From contig JBAJFE010000042.1 of assembly GCA_037903355.1 (NCBI GenBank), forward strand, positions 1,314,001 to 1,378,000: 64,000 nt of DNA. The letters run 5' to 3'. The position numbers and the translations under genes are program-made. This document shows, piece after piece, positions 36,635-47,000 of this stretch. The notes below the pieces were generated by a model that saw nothing but the letters and a program-made list of their open reading frames with translations, had not been told where the DNA came from and did not search any database. Origin of the DNA: Trichuris trichiura (taxonomy: Eukaryota; Nematoda; Enoplea; Trichinellida; Trichuridae). Numbering within the stretch: position 1 is the stretch's first letter; each line of letters opens with the position of its first letter.

Positions 36635-37524
36635 CAGTGAAACCCAAATGGGGTCCCTGGGAGCTTAGGGGGGCCCCAGAGGATCCCTGGTAGTCGGTGC
36701 CGCAGGACGAGAGCGATCTGCCGTTCAGGATAGTGACACGTGGAGACCTGAGATTACTTCTGACGACTATCGAGCCGGACATGGATAAATTCGTAGCACT
36801 GCACCATACCCAGTCGTCGCACTGAGGTAAGATCAAGCGACTGTCGTCTTGCTCTGAGGAAATGTTGAATTTAGATTCAGTGTTGCGCAGCCCTCAGAAC
36901 AGCATCGCAGCCTGACTTACATATTGCGCTACCATTGCTAACAGCCCAAAAAATTGAGGAAAAGGAAACCTAATGCAGTGCTTGTATTCTGAAGGCTCTC
37001 TGATCTGCAATTAGCCGGCTTAAGTTCAGCAATACGAAAAGAACGCCTTCAGTGCCAACTAAAGAATTAAAGGCGTTAAAGGTTTCGAATATCGTTAAGG
37101 AGCTTTCACCGTATATGGCAGCCGGCTTCTTACTAACCATTTCGCTCTAGTGTAGAAAAGAAATTCAGCGTTGACTTCGCATCGCCAGGTTTTCCAGCCA
37201 TTGATCGCACACTCAACTTTCACAGCGCAAACCATAGGGTTCTACATGCGGCTGACAAGATCCGCAGGTTAATAAGGTTTTTAATGACGGCCCGGCTTAA
37301 CTGTTTTTTCTTTGGCATACACGGTAGGCAGCGAAGTCAATTCTACATTCTGCAGCCTGTTTCAGGTGTTGAACTACTTGTACAAGTTCACAACAACGTA
37401 ACTACAGTAGGCGCACCTGAGGATAACAGAAGCAGGAGAATTATGTTGGGGAGAATGACGGGGGCCTCAGCAGGTTGAAGGTCGCGAAAGAGGCCCCTGA
37501 CTCCAAAAAGGTTGGGAAACACTT
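36635..37524. mobile_element. Non-autonomous hAT element with 8-base target-site duplication
   Basis: The ends are CAGTGAAACCCAA on the left and TTGGGAAACACTT on the right, a hAT-like terminal inverted repeat with three central mismatches. Immediately outside are ATCTATAC (36627-36634) and ATGTATAC (37525-37532), an 8-base duplication with one mismatch, as expected for hAT. The interior is 890 bases and GC-rich near both ends, with GGGGCCCC-type runs. No transposase was recognised. The left terminal base and the mismatches make the boundary slightly uncertain. Confidence 0.65.
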
Positions 37525-37779
37525 ATGTATACAAAAATAGTGATACATTTGACACGCAGCGCAGTGACTATACCTACTGACCAGCGACGGCCAGCACACA
37601 CTGAAATGTGCTCATGCACTGAGCGTTTTTGACGCATGGAGTTATGTGTAAAGGCACATGCATTTTAATCTTATCAACGAAATAGAGCGACTACATACCA
37701 GGACCACATTTCAAGAACGACGATGTTCCACAGTTCAAGTCAATGCTCTACGCGTTTGAAGATTGAAGAGTGACAAATG

Positions 37780-40440
37780 TTAATCGACATTCAAACGTAG
37801 ATTCCTTTTCATAGCAACATTGATCTGTTCGAGACAGAGTTGCGCATGCAACCTGTGCACCTCCTCTCGTCTGTGGTTGGAATATATTGACTTGAGATGT
37901 CTGTACACCGGAAGAATCGAATCGCCAAAAATACTAAGCAGACGATCACCACAGCCCTGCAGTAAACACTGTAGAAGGTGTAGGGCCCCAGATACGACCA
38001 TTGAATGCTCTTCTGCATTGATTGCTCTTTCAATTACGTGTAGCATTTCAATCAGGAAAGAAGATACTTTAAATTGTCCTTCTCGCATTACTGAGCCAAT
38101 TGTTACCAAGCACGATGCTCTCAGATAAAAATCTTCAGCGCTCAGATATACGGACAAAATTGGAGGAACAACAACATCAATATAATGAGGTGCAAGATCG
38201 CCTAGTGATTTCCCAATTAAGGAAATCGCTTCTGCTACCTTAACTGCGGAGTCAATTTGACTTGAACTGACAAAATTTAAAAAAATACCAATCATCTTTT
38301 CAGAAAGAAGACTCAGATCGTAACGACTAGCGCAAACCAATACAGCGATAGCCGACAGATAAATGTAGGAATCGTCATTCTGAAGATGCGCAGTTGTCAA
38401 GGTTAAAACGTCGTTCATATTTTTCAATGTTTTCTCATCTTTACATACTATCAACCTTTTTAGTAGTATCAGACCATGGCCAATGTATTCAGGATTAGAC
38501 AGCTTCAGGAAATGTAAGGCGTTCTCATACGTTTCACCATTTTCTGCTTGGAAAGAGCCGCTAACCTCATCACTTTCAGTTGGCAAACTAGATGACGCTC
38601 GCTCGGCGATATTATTCAACAGTTGCGATGCTTTCAACCGCAACTCTGAGTTATGATAGGTGGCTGCCAACTTCTCTACCATTGGCCGAATTCGACAGAA
38701 CGAATATGCATCGTCTGCTCCGCTAAACGAAATGGCAACTTCCAAAATGCCCAGCACAGTGCTGACACAGGATTCAGTAACAAGAAAGTCGCTTTGCATG
38801 GCAGATTCCAGTAACGTACGGCAAACGTCTAACAGCCGTCTGCTTTCTGCAAATATTTTAGTAGAAAATTTGTCCAAAAGCGCTTCAACCGTGGATGATA
38901 AAGCAACAACTACCTTCGCGGAAGGATCAATGGTGCCGGAATTTTCGACTTGCACTGTAGTCATGCATAAGATAGGCAGTAAAGCAAAAAATAGATTTGC
39001 TCCCGCAGCAGCGCTAACTTTGCATAATAGCACGTTGACGGACATAATGCAGTCTTGGTCAGGCGGTTGGGATGAAATTTTGGCAACCAACTTTCCGTCG
39101 TCAGTGACATCGAATCGAAGATATACAGCTGAACCCGTGGAGTCATCTTCCTTCTTCAACCATTTAACGATAGCATTACATACTGATGAAGCATTTCTTT
39201 TTTCAAAATAAAACCAAAGGAGTTCAGAAACCTGCTGCGAGCAGGTAGAATTAGAAAAACGGATATCAACATAAGCTGATAGAAGAAAGTCAACAAATGG
39301 ATCGAGCAACGGAAACAGTTCATGATTTGAGTTCGCAAATAACCTATGAACATTCTTCACAACGTCCGTTAGTTCATCAGCCTCTACGCTTGAGTATGCA
39401 TCAGGTTTTTCAATGGCCAAGTGGCACTTCTCTAGCAGAGGTCCCCAAATCAACGATCCAAGCAAGTTTATGTACGCTTTATAAGGAGACTTGTACAGTT
39501 CAGATAAAATAACGTAGCATGCTGACTTGAACGCCTCGTCAATGCTGTCGCGGCGAAATATTGCTATGCATTGCTCCAAAATGTTATTGTAATACTCAGA
39601 TGGCTTGTTTCTAAAACTCTGCGGACAGCGAATAATAACGGCCGCTAGTTTGGCCATCCTATTCGATCGGCCATCCTCTGCCGTCAACCCAAATGCACGA
39701 ATGAAAGACAACAATCCACCAGATCTCAAGAGTGTGCTAGTCAGTAAATTTCCAGTGCTCAAAATTAAAGGATCTGATGCTGACAAGCCAACATTTTTTA
39801 ACCTGGTTATAAGGCTGAACAAATTCTTAACACACAAAGGCATGGAGCAGTCATCTAACAAGCCCTGAAATTCGCAAAAGGATAATTCATCTCTACGTTG
39901 AACAGTCCCAAGCCATGCGAAAACGCCCACAATACAATCGCCAAAATTCCGCATCAGTTCATCGTGAAGTTTGGGCTGATTCACCAACTTAATAAGAAAG
40001 CGTCCAGTATACTGCAAACGCTCAGTCGCCACAGGTTCTAAGTGCTCCCGTTCGCATTGGATATTTTCAAGCGAACTCCATTTGTCCCGTCCAAACAGTG
40101 CTTTGGAAATTTTCGGCTCTAATGAAAGGTCACAACCAATAGCTATGACAACTTCAACCACTTTGAGAAGAATCTTCATATGATCCTTGGAAATCTGCTC
40201 TACTGAAATTTGCAATGCCATGTACTTTCCAATCAAGCGCTTAACAGCTTTGAGAAAAGTACCACGTATATTGTCACCCGCGCATCCTTCAAAAGCAGTG
40301 GGTACCAGCTCAAGCGTGCTTTCAGTGCGCTCCGCTAAGACGGCATCCAACTGCTGCCCGGCAGAAACATTTCGAAAGTTTATCAACCTACTTAACGCAC
40401 TGACAATATCTTCCTGGAACAGAAGCGGTGACTCTGCCAT
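37780..40440 (-). CDS. TANGO6/RTP1-like HEAT-repeat protein, single exon
   Basis: An uninterrupted frame of 886 codons starts at the ATG at 40440. It is alpha-helical throughout with HEAT-type repeats. TANGO6 (TMCO7) and fungal Rtp1 act in RNA polymerase II nuclear import and assembly and were also found in a secretion screen. Matching blocks are GRFLIKLVNQPKLH, then FGDCIVGVFAWLGTVQRRDELSF, LRSGGLLSFIRAF, and the C-terminal domain from YLRASCLVTIGSVM through HLLQCLLQGCGDRLLSIF to RLHAQLCLEQINVAMKR. Human TANGO6 is about 1,090 residues, so this copy is shorter at the N-terminus. It has no introns, unlike its multi-exon neighbours, yet it is fully intact. Assignment rests on remembered family alignment. 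Confidence 0.75.
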   Translation of the reverse strand: MAESPLLFQEDIVSALSRLINFRNVSAGQQLDAVLAERTESTLELVPTAFEGCAGDNIRGTFLKAVKRLIGKYMALQISVEQISKDHMKILLKVVEVVIAIGCDLSLEPKISKALFGRDKWSSLENIQCEREHLEPVATERLQYTGRFLIKLVNQPKLHDELMRNFGDCIVGVFAWLGTVQRRDELSFCEFQGLLDDCSMPLCVKNLFSLITRLKNVGLSASDPLILSTGNLLTSTLLRSGGLLSFIRAFGLTAEDGRSNRMAKLAAVIIRCPQSFRNKPSEYYNNILEQCIAIFRRDSIDEAFKSACYVILSELYKSPYKAYINLLGSLIWGPLLEKCHLAIEKPDAYSSVEADELTDVVKNVHRLFANSNHELFPLLDPFVDFLLSAYVDIRFSNSTCSQQVSELLWFYFEKRNASSVCNAIVKWLKKEDDSTGSAVYLRFDVTDDGKLVAKISSQPPDQDCIMSVNVLLCKVSAAAGANLFFALLPILCMTTVQVENSGTIDPSAKVVVALSSTVEALLDKFSTKIFAESRRLLDVCRTLLESAMQSDFLVTESCVSTVLGILEVAISFSGADDAYSFCRIRPMVEKLAATYHNSELRLKASQLLNNIAERASSSLPTESDEVSGSFQAENGETYENALHFLKLSNPEYIGHGLILLKRLIVCKDEKTLKNMNDVLTLTTAHLQNDDSYIYLSAIAVLVCASRYDLSLLSEKMIGIFLNFVSSSQIDSAVKVAEAISLIGKSLGDLAPHYIDVVVPPILSVYLSAEDFYLRASCLVTIGSVMREGQFKVSSFLIEMLHVIERAINAEEHSMVVSGALHLLQCLLQGCGDRLLSIFGDSILPVYRHLKSIYSNHRREEVHRLHAQLCLEQINVAMKRNLRLNVD

Positions 40441-41667
40441 TTTGACGCCAACAGAAATGTCTAAAACGAAACAGAGAATAACTTTCTTTGCGATTCTGCC
40501 ATTAACGCTTTTAACTACACAAAAAGCACACGTTTAACTCTCCTGCATTAGCAGATTGCACAGTTAGTTCCTGCTTAACATTATTCTATTCGCGGCAAAA
40601 CAAGCGATAATTATGAAAAAACTTCCAAGCAATGCCTGAAACCTTTTTGCACTGTTCTCAGCATGAGTACATTTCTTTTCCCCTTGTTAACACGGCAAAC
40701 CCAGAAAAAACAGATCACTCTCAAGTGGCAGTACTCCTTGACCAAGGCTGTACCGCTCAATATTTTTGTGCATGTAAGTAAGAGGCTAAGGAGAAACGAA
40801 AACGTTAAAAATTGGTTTAAGTCTGCTGAGAAAAGCTGGAGGCGTTTCTAGCCAAACAGTTCAGCCAGTGCTGCAAAGCATTACTCAGCTAAACAACAAA
40901 GAACAGCATTACGAGAAAGACAATAAATAACGAAATCAAATTCCCGACTGCAGACATACTTTGGACAATTCAAAACAATACAAAAAATTGAATCCACAAA
41001 ACGACACCTTATCAAAAAGTGTTCAAGGAAAATACAGTCTCTTTGAACTGAATGCAAGACAACTTAGCGATAGCAATGGTTATCGGCAAATGCTTATTCT
41101 TTTTCAAAACCAGCGTGTTAATACAGACGGGGACAATCAGGAATTGCTAGCTAGCTTCAAGCCTACTTAGAATTGAGACGGTTTATCTTTTCTGTTAAAC
41201 AATGCATATTGAGAAAAACATTACGAGACTAGAACTTCTGAACTTTTTATGCCTTAAAGTTATGATCTGGTTGATCAAGTATGATCTGTATAAAAGTAGA
41301 AGGTTTCACTTGCACTCACAGAATACGTACTCGTCTGTGCTTTTCAGGAATCTGTGTTGTCAGCAGAGAACAGTAAGAAAGCGAGTATTACTCACACATC
41401 CAAATTTCGTTGACAGAAAAATGTTCGCATTTTTACGTTTCACCGATAAAGATATACAAATGCGTCCACAACTACGACGAACGCGTAAACAAAACCTTTT
41501 GCCTTTAAACAGACTAAGCCTGGACGGAGAGCAATGTGAGCGTCGATTTCTTGCACATAATCGCCGTCAATTTTTACCTCCCTGTGGTCATCGCAGGGGA
41601 ACTTCAAAATTGGTAAGCAAAAGAGCTGAAACAGATTTATTGGAAAGATTATCATTTTGCTAATGAA

Positions 41668-41830
41668 AGGCGGATATAGTGGTAACGCAATAATACGATA
41701 AAGAGATTTTCATAGTGATGTGTCTTTATTACGGAGCGTATGTCCCGTTGATATGTAAAATATACTTTAATTTCCGGAGCTATCGGGTCTATCTTGACCC
41801 GTCTTCAGCGGTCGTAAAGAGATTTTGACT
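41668..41830 (+). repeat. Interspersed repeat copy with CCGGAGCT...CTTCAGCGG block
   Basis: It shares ordered blocks with 44402-44540: a TTACGGA-GTCCCGTT segment, TTTCCGGAGCT, TCGGGTC and CTTCAGCGGT. The first block is also shared with 43190-43252. The copies are scattered over 3 kb and diverged, as expected of an old non-autonomous element. Confidence 0.6.
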
Positions 41831-43216
41831 GTTCATGCGCAACACGAGTAGGTTCACAGATAGATGTGCCCAGTTCTGAAACATATCGTCATATGCGTGC
41901 ACGTTATTCCGTACTTTTTGTTGTAATATCTTTTACTTCAAGTTCACTGATCTTTCTTCCCCTAAAATTCGTAGATAAAGTCAACGAAACAGCATGCAAA
42001 ATGCCACGATTTGTTCCTAGCTATCTATCCATCATTTGTGGATTCAACAGAAAAGTAGCACTAACGAAGAGAACCAAGAGCCACTGCAAATATAATACCT
42101 TCATATAAAATATCGTCTGCACAAAGGATACACAGTACTCTAACACAGTGGCATTACACATAGCTTGTTGTACTACAGAGTAGTAAATTTCTTAAACTGT
42201 ACTCCCAAGAAAACAAACACCCGTGATTCCAAGACTGCCAAATGCTACACGAGAAACTTTTTGATATGTCGAACGTATTGCCACAAATATTAACACTGCC
42301 CTCTAATGGATATTCAACTTTTTGGTAACAAAAGTTTCCCAATTCTATGTTTGGAGAACTTTCTCTTTCGTAACCGTTTTGTCTAAAATGGTGGAATAGA
42401 TCATAAGTAACATTACCCGGACTTTCGATTTTTTAATCGGAACTTAGAGGTCGCAGGCCAAGTCATAAAAATCTATACTAAGATGGCAAAGTCATGGCAA
42501 ACAGACTGAAGGGACAGAAATTCTTTTCATTCTCAATAAAAAGTTTGCTTACTATTCAGGATAAAGGGGCCGTTTTCCCTCAGCTTTTCCCATAGTCAAC
42601 CAAGCAGGAGATATTAACGGAAAACTGCCGCCCACCAACTACCAGCGGTTACAGAAGTCCTAAGTGTATTCAGGTTCAGGCAAAACGAATTTCTATGTTC
42701 AGGTTCGAATGATAACGTCTTGTACAAGCGCTTCAGAATTTGCAGTAGCACATTTTAATTCTATGATATCACGGTCGACTTGTCTTGTTTTAAATGCTCT
42801 TTATTGAGGAATATGTACCTTTCAAGGTTTTTCTCATCCCGTCATCAGCATAGAGAATCAATGGTTTTGGGAAATCCATTGAGTCAGTATAGTGCGTGAC
42901 ATTTTAAAGCGATGGGCATTTTAGTTTAAATATGAAGCCACTGTAACCGGGGGCTTTTGTCAGTTCGGTATTCTAGAGAAATATTCAAAAAGAGAACAGC
43001 AAAACAAAAATTTGATCACCTGGATCGTTATAAAAATTCGACTGAATAATAATGCTGGCAATGATTTTTGTTGTTAGAAATAAAAAAACTGTCTGAGATA
43101 AAAGTTAGGAAAGAATAATTGGGAAAAGGCATGCAAATAATGGACACCAGAAAAAGTTTCTTAGTTCTTTAAATTTTGTAAATGTGGTTTCTTGGCACGG
43201 GACAGTGAATTTTCAT

Positions 43217-43292
43217 GTTGTTCTCTTTCTATACGGAATGTGGGTCCCGTTTTTTTAAACGGGGCCCACATTCCGTATAGAAAGAGAACAAC
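43217..43292. repeat. Near-perfect 36-base inverted repeat hairpin
   Basis: Arms 43217-43252 and 43257-43292 are inverted copies with a single mismatch in 36 bases, separated by TTTT. The left arm belongs to the same interspersed repeat family as 41668-41830 and 44402-44540; the right arm has no such flanking homology and looks like a foldback copy of the left. Confidence 0.85.
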
Positions 43293-44016
43293 AGGTCTTT
43301 AAATTGCCAAAAATCAACCTACGAAGAAGTAGCGCTGCAAACTAAATTTTGTTTGAACAGAAGTAGCGATGAAAACTACAGGTATAGGAAGGGGAGGGGG
43401 ATAATGAACAAATGTTTAGAAATTGCGGTGTACAATACCTCACTGGTGCAACGCAACTTAGGCATAGTTGCATAAAAAGCAAAGTAACAGAACAACTTTG
43501 CCTGGAAGATGTGCTCTCTTGTGCAACGTCGATGTAGCAGTCTTCTTTCTAAAACGTTTGACTAGAATTGGAAGACGCGCACTAATTGAGCATGTGCACA
43601 TCCAAGGAACAATCCTGTTAGGAATTACTGCTGCCATATTTAATTTTTTAATGTGGGAGCATCATTTCGTTTTCTCACCTCCCAACATTTTTTCTGTATT
43701 CGCTACCGAGAAATCACAACAAGATCTTCGCGCGTTATTGTGGCTTAAATCCTTCCACTACTTTTTTGTATCGTCTTAATGAAATTATTCTTTATTAAAT
43801 GAGCAATCTTTCTCAATTCAGAAAAGCAATTTTCAATGTCAGCGAGAATTATTCTCACGTCAAGCTTTCAGCGCGAAGAACCTCGCTGCTTTTATTTGAG
43901 CAAGCCGTAATAGAATAATATTAGCTACCATTTTGTATTTATTTTCTCTGACGCCCACGCTATCGACAATTATTTATTGAAGATGAAAGTGATTATCACC
44001 ATACTACAATTCGGGA

Positions 44017-47000
44017 ATGCTTTTCTTTGTTGTCCTTTTGCTGCCTTCTGTGGTTTATGGCGTTCCCAAGAAATTTAACTTTACTGAAACAAAGCGTGTT
44101 GATAGAATAGTAAGTTACAATTGCCTTGACAAGTATAGTAGTTTTAGCGCAAGCCTGAACGATAAATAATGATCTTCTTATGCTAAGATGGCAGTATTGC
44201 AAAACACAATAGCTTCAATCTTAAGTTCTCAACTTCCGTATGATATGAATTTTCTACATCACTGCCTTCTCCAACAGCGAAACGTACAGTGCTGTTAAGA
44301 GCAAATCTACACATCGTAGGCGATGTGCCCAGAGCTGTAAGCACATTTATAAGAAGTCCAATAACAATAACGAATAAGTACTTTCCTTTATCTAGTTTTG
44401 TAGGTGCAATTTCTTGGTACGGGATTGGGGAGTTTCATGTTAAGTTTCTTTTACGGAATGCTTGTGCCGTTGGAAAATTTTAATTTTTCCGGAGCTTTCG
44501 GGTCAAACGCGACACCTCTTCAGCGGTATTAAATGATGTAATGTATATTGCGCAGGGATGACGAACGAAATGTTGTAACTGCTTAAAGGCGAGTGTTTTA
44601 AAGTAGATTTCTTGGAGTCCTCTTCTGTCTGTCAGCTAGCCATTGCCACTGCCATTGGCTAGCTGACAGCTGACACGAACCAAGAGAACTCCGTAAAATC
44701 TTAACTTCTCATTATTAAAGAATTAGTCAGCGTTAACGTGCTTTTGTAGGGATGACATTGTTATTCGCTGAAATTTAATTTCTTCAGCTGTCAAAAAGTT
44801 TTTCCGTGCAGAGTGGACGAAATAAGCTTTTATCTATACGCACAAGTATGCAACATTCTTTGGATTTTCCTATGGGGCTGACCCGTCAGAGATTAAATGT
44901 CTTGCAGGAAATCAAAATTAAAGTACTTAAAGCTTTGGGCCATCTCTTGCCCGTCATTAGAGAATGAAACATGCAAACGATGAAATTTCAGCATGAAATG
45001 TCGCATAGTGTTAACGTCTTTTCGTTTACATTTTTCGTACGCCGATGCTAGGACATGAAAACGCCGGAGCATCAAGAACGTTAATTTTGATTTCAAATAA
45101 AACATTTAGCGTCTAAAAGGCCAAACCCATAAAAAAATTAAAGAATGAAACTTTTTGCGCCTGTTATGAGAAGCCAGCTTTTTCAAGCATAAGCAACTGT
45201 TTAGTTTCGCAAGTGATGCCCCGTTTTCTTACAAGCTGAGTTTAAAAAATTTCAATTACAAATTCCATTCAAACTCCTGGAAGAACCATATTTAAACAAG
45301 CAGTACTCAAGGGACGGATGTTTAGCTTCTAGAATCTAGATGAAGAAAATGGGCACACATTGCTACTTCAACAGCTCTGTTAAACACGTTTTAGCTAAAG
45401 TCCAACTTTGCAGAGTAGTATCGAAAACGCGAGTTCATTTCAGGAACTGGTATACTCAAGAATGAAAAAGGTGGAAATCAGTTTCAAGGTAAGTGTTGAT
45501 CGCTTTATCAGCATTCATATGTTTCTGTTATGACCCATCTGTCATTGAGAACATTCGCTAAATTTTTGCAGCTAAAAATTAGCTTGCTAAAGAACACCTT
45601 AAATATTTTTGCAGCCGCGTAAATTTTCATCGGTTTTCATATGAGATTCATGTCTGCATAAAATATTCAGATTCTTAACTGGCAGGATAGTCTGCGTTTT
45701 TAGACTTGCAAACTGGATAATGAGAAATTGATCGGGCAAGACGTTTTTGTAAATTTAATAAAACAGTAGCTAGCAAGTTGAAACTTCTCTAGTACTATTG
45801 ATATGCAATGCTAATGTATTAGATAATCGGCCACTCTTTGCGTCGTCTATTTCAATGCGATCGCGTAGACTCCGTAGAGACATGTTGCGGGAGTTATAAA
45901 GAGCTACAAATAATAGTTAGGAAAAATGAGGCGAATGTCCTACGAGTAGCTCTTATAAGTTCTTTTCACTGCCCTGCAAACCTGCAGTAGAAACAAATGA
46001 GAGACAAAATACACCATTTTCTCACTGGTCGTGGCTATTCTATCTTCATACCTTGACTTAGACGTAGGCAAGGGCAGAACAGGATGACTCTCATGGTACT
46101 ACGACTAAAGTACCCGTTTTATATAAAATCCTTGTTAGCTACTTTTTCTACCCTAGTCTAAACTTAAGCCAATATATATGGAGAGTATAGCCTTTAAAGT
46201 AGCCAAAAGATAGCAAGTTTTGCCCGTAGGCCTACGATTTCACACACAGATCTCATGCATTGTTTTTCTTTTAGAACTCCACAGAATGCTTAGGAAATGT
46301 GTGAAACATTAAATGCACCATAAGATACCTAAAGATTTTCAGAATTCTATCGACTACCTAAGTAATCTACACAATGACAAATTTCATGCACAAGAGACTG
46401 GCGCTCCTCTGTCTCGCTTTCTACAGAACTAGAGCGTCTCGAAGCCGTAAAAACAAGTTAGTGTGTATTGTAATTTGCCTTAAAATGCTCGTCCACCAGC
46501 TGGTGGAGCAGTTGCTTAGTATGCTTAAAGGTCCTCACACTACGTAGCAAAAAATGGGAAAAACTGTGAAAGGTCAGCGAGGAAAACCAGCTATCTCGTT
46601 ATTAAGCATCTGCATTTCAGTATAATAGCTGATTCAAAAGCCTCTTGGACAACTCTTAGCTTCAACTTGTTGAAGGAATTATTAATATATCAGCGAGGGC
46701 GTTAGGTTTGACGGTTAGATTGTTTTCACGCTAGCTTAACAAAGACTGGGCGTCTTTTAACAGGCTTTGGTTGTTCAGAGAAATATGTTGTTCAGAACCA
46801 GAGGAACAACTATGAAGCTAGCTTAACAGTGAATTTCCGTCGCTTTTGAAGAAAGCAGAGCCAAATACCTTCTTCGTTGCCTTTTCAAACAATGTCCAAA
46901 ATGCCAACTGGATTGTAGATTGATACACTTGAGTGTATTACGCAACTGTTTTCATCTTCTCAAATTTAACGTACAACAGACCAAACTTTTCTTAGGGAAA

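Larger units (their letters stand above)
33936..37779. other. AT-rich stretch with mobile-element relics
   Basis: No coding gene is supported. It holds a hairpin MITE-like repeat (34200-34475) and a hAT relic (36635-37524), listed separately. I searched the plus strand for the missing C-terminal ligand-domain exons of the nuclear receptor and recognised none. Confidence 0.5.
40441..44016. other. Sparse stretch with interspersed repeats
   Basis: No confident gene. The plus-strand frame at 41202-41663 (153 codons) overlaps a minus-strand frame at 41440-41655, and neither shows a domain. A frame at 41890-42108 starts with a hydrophobic segment and has three cysteines; it could be a small secreted protein but has no supporting splice structure. 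Copies of an interspersed repeat lie near 41668-41830 and 43180-43292. Confidence 0.4.

Noticed and set aside
46492..46507. Perfect 16-base palindrome TCCACCAGCTGGTGGA
   Set aside because: It is short, isolated in an intron, and a chance occurrence in 64 kb is plausible.
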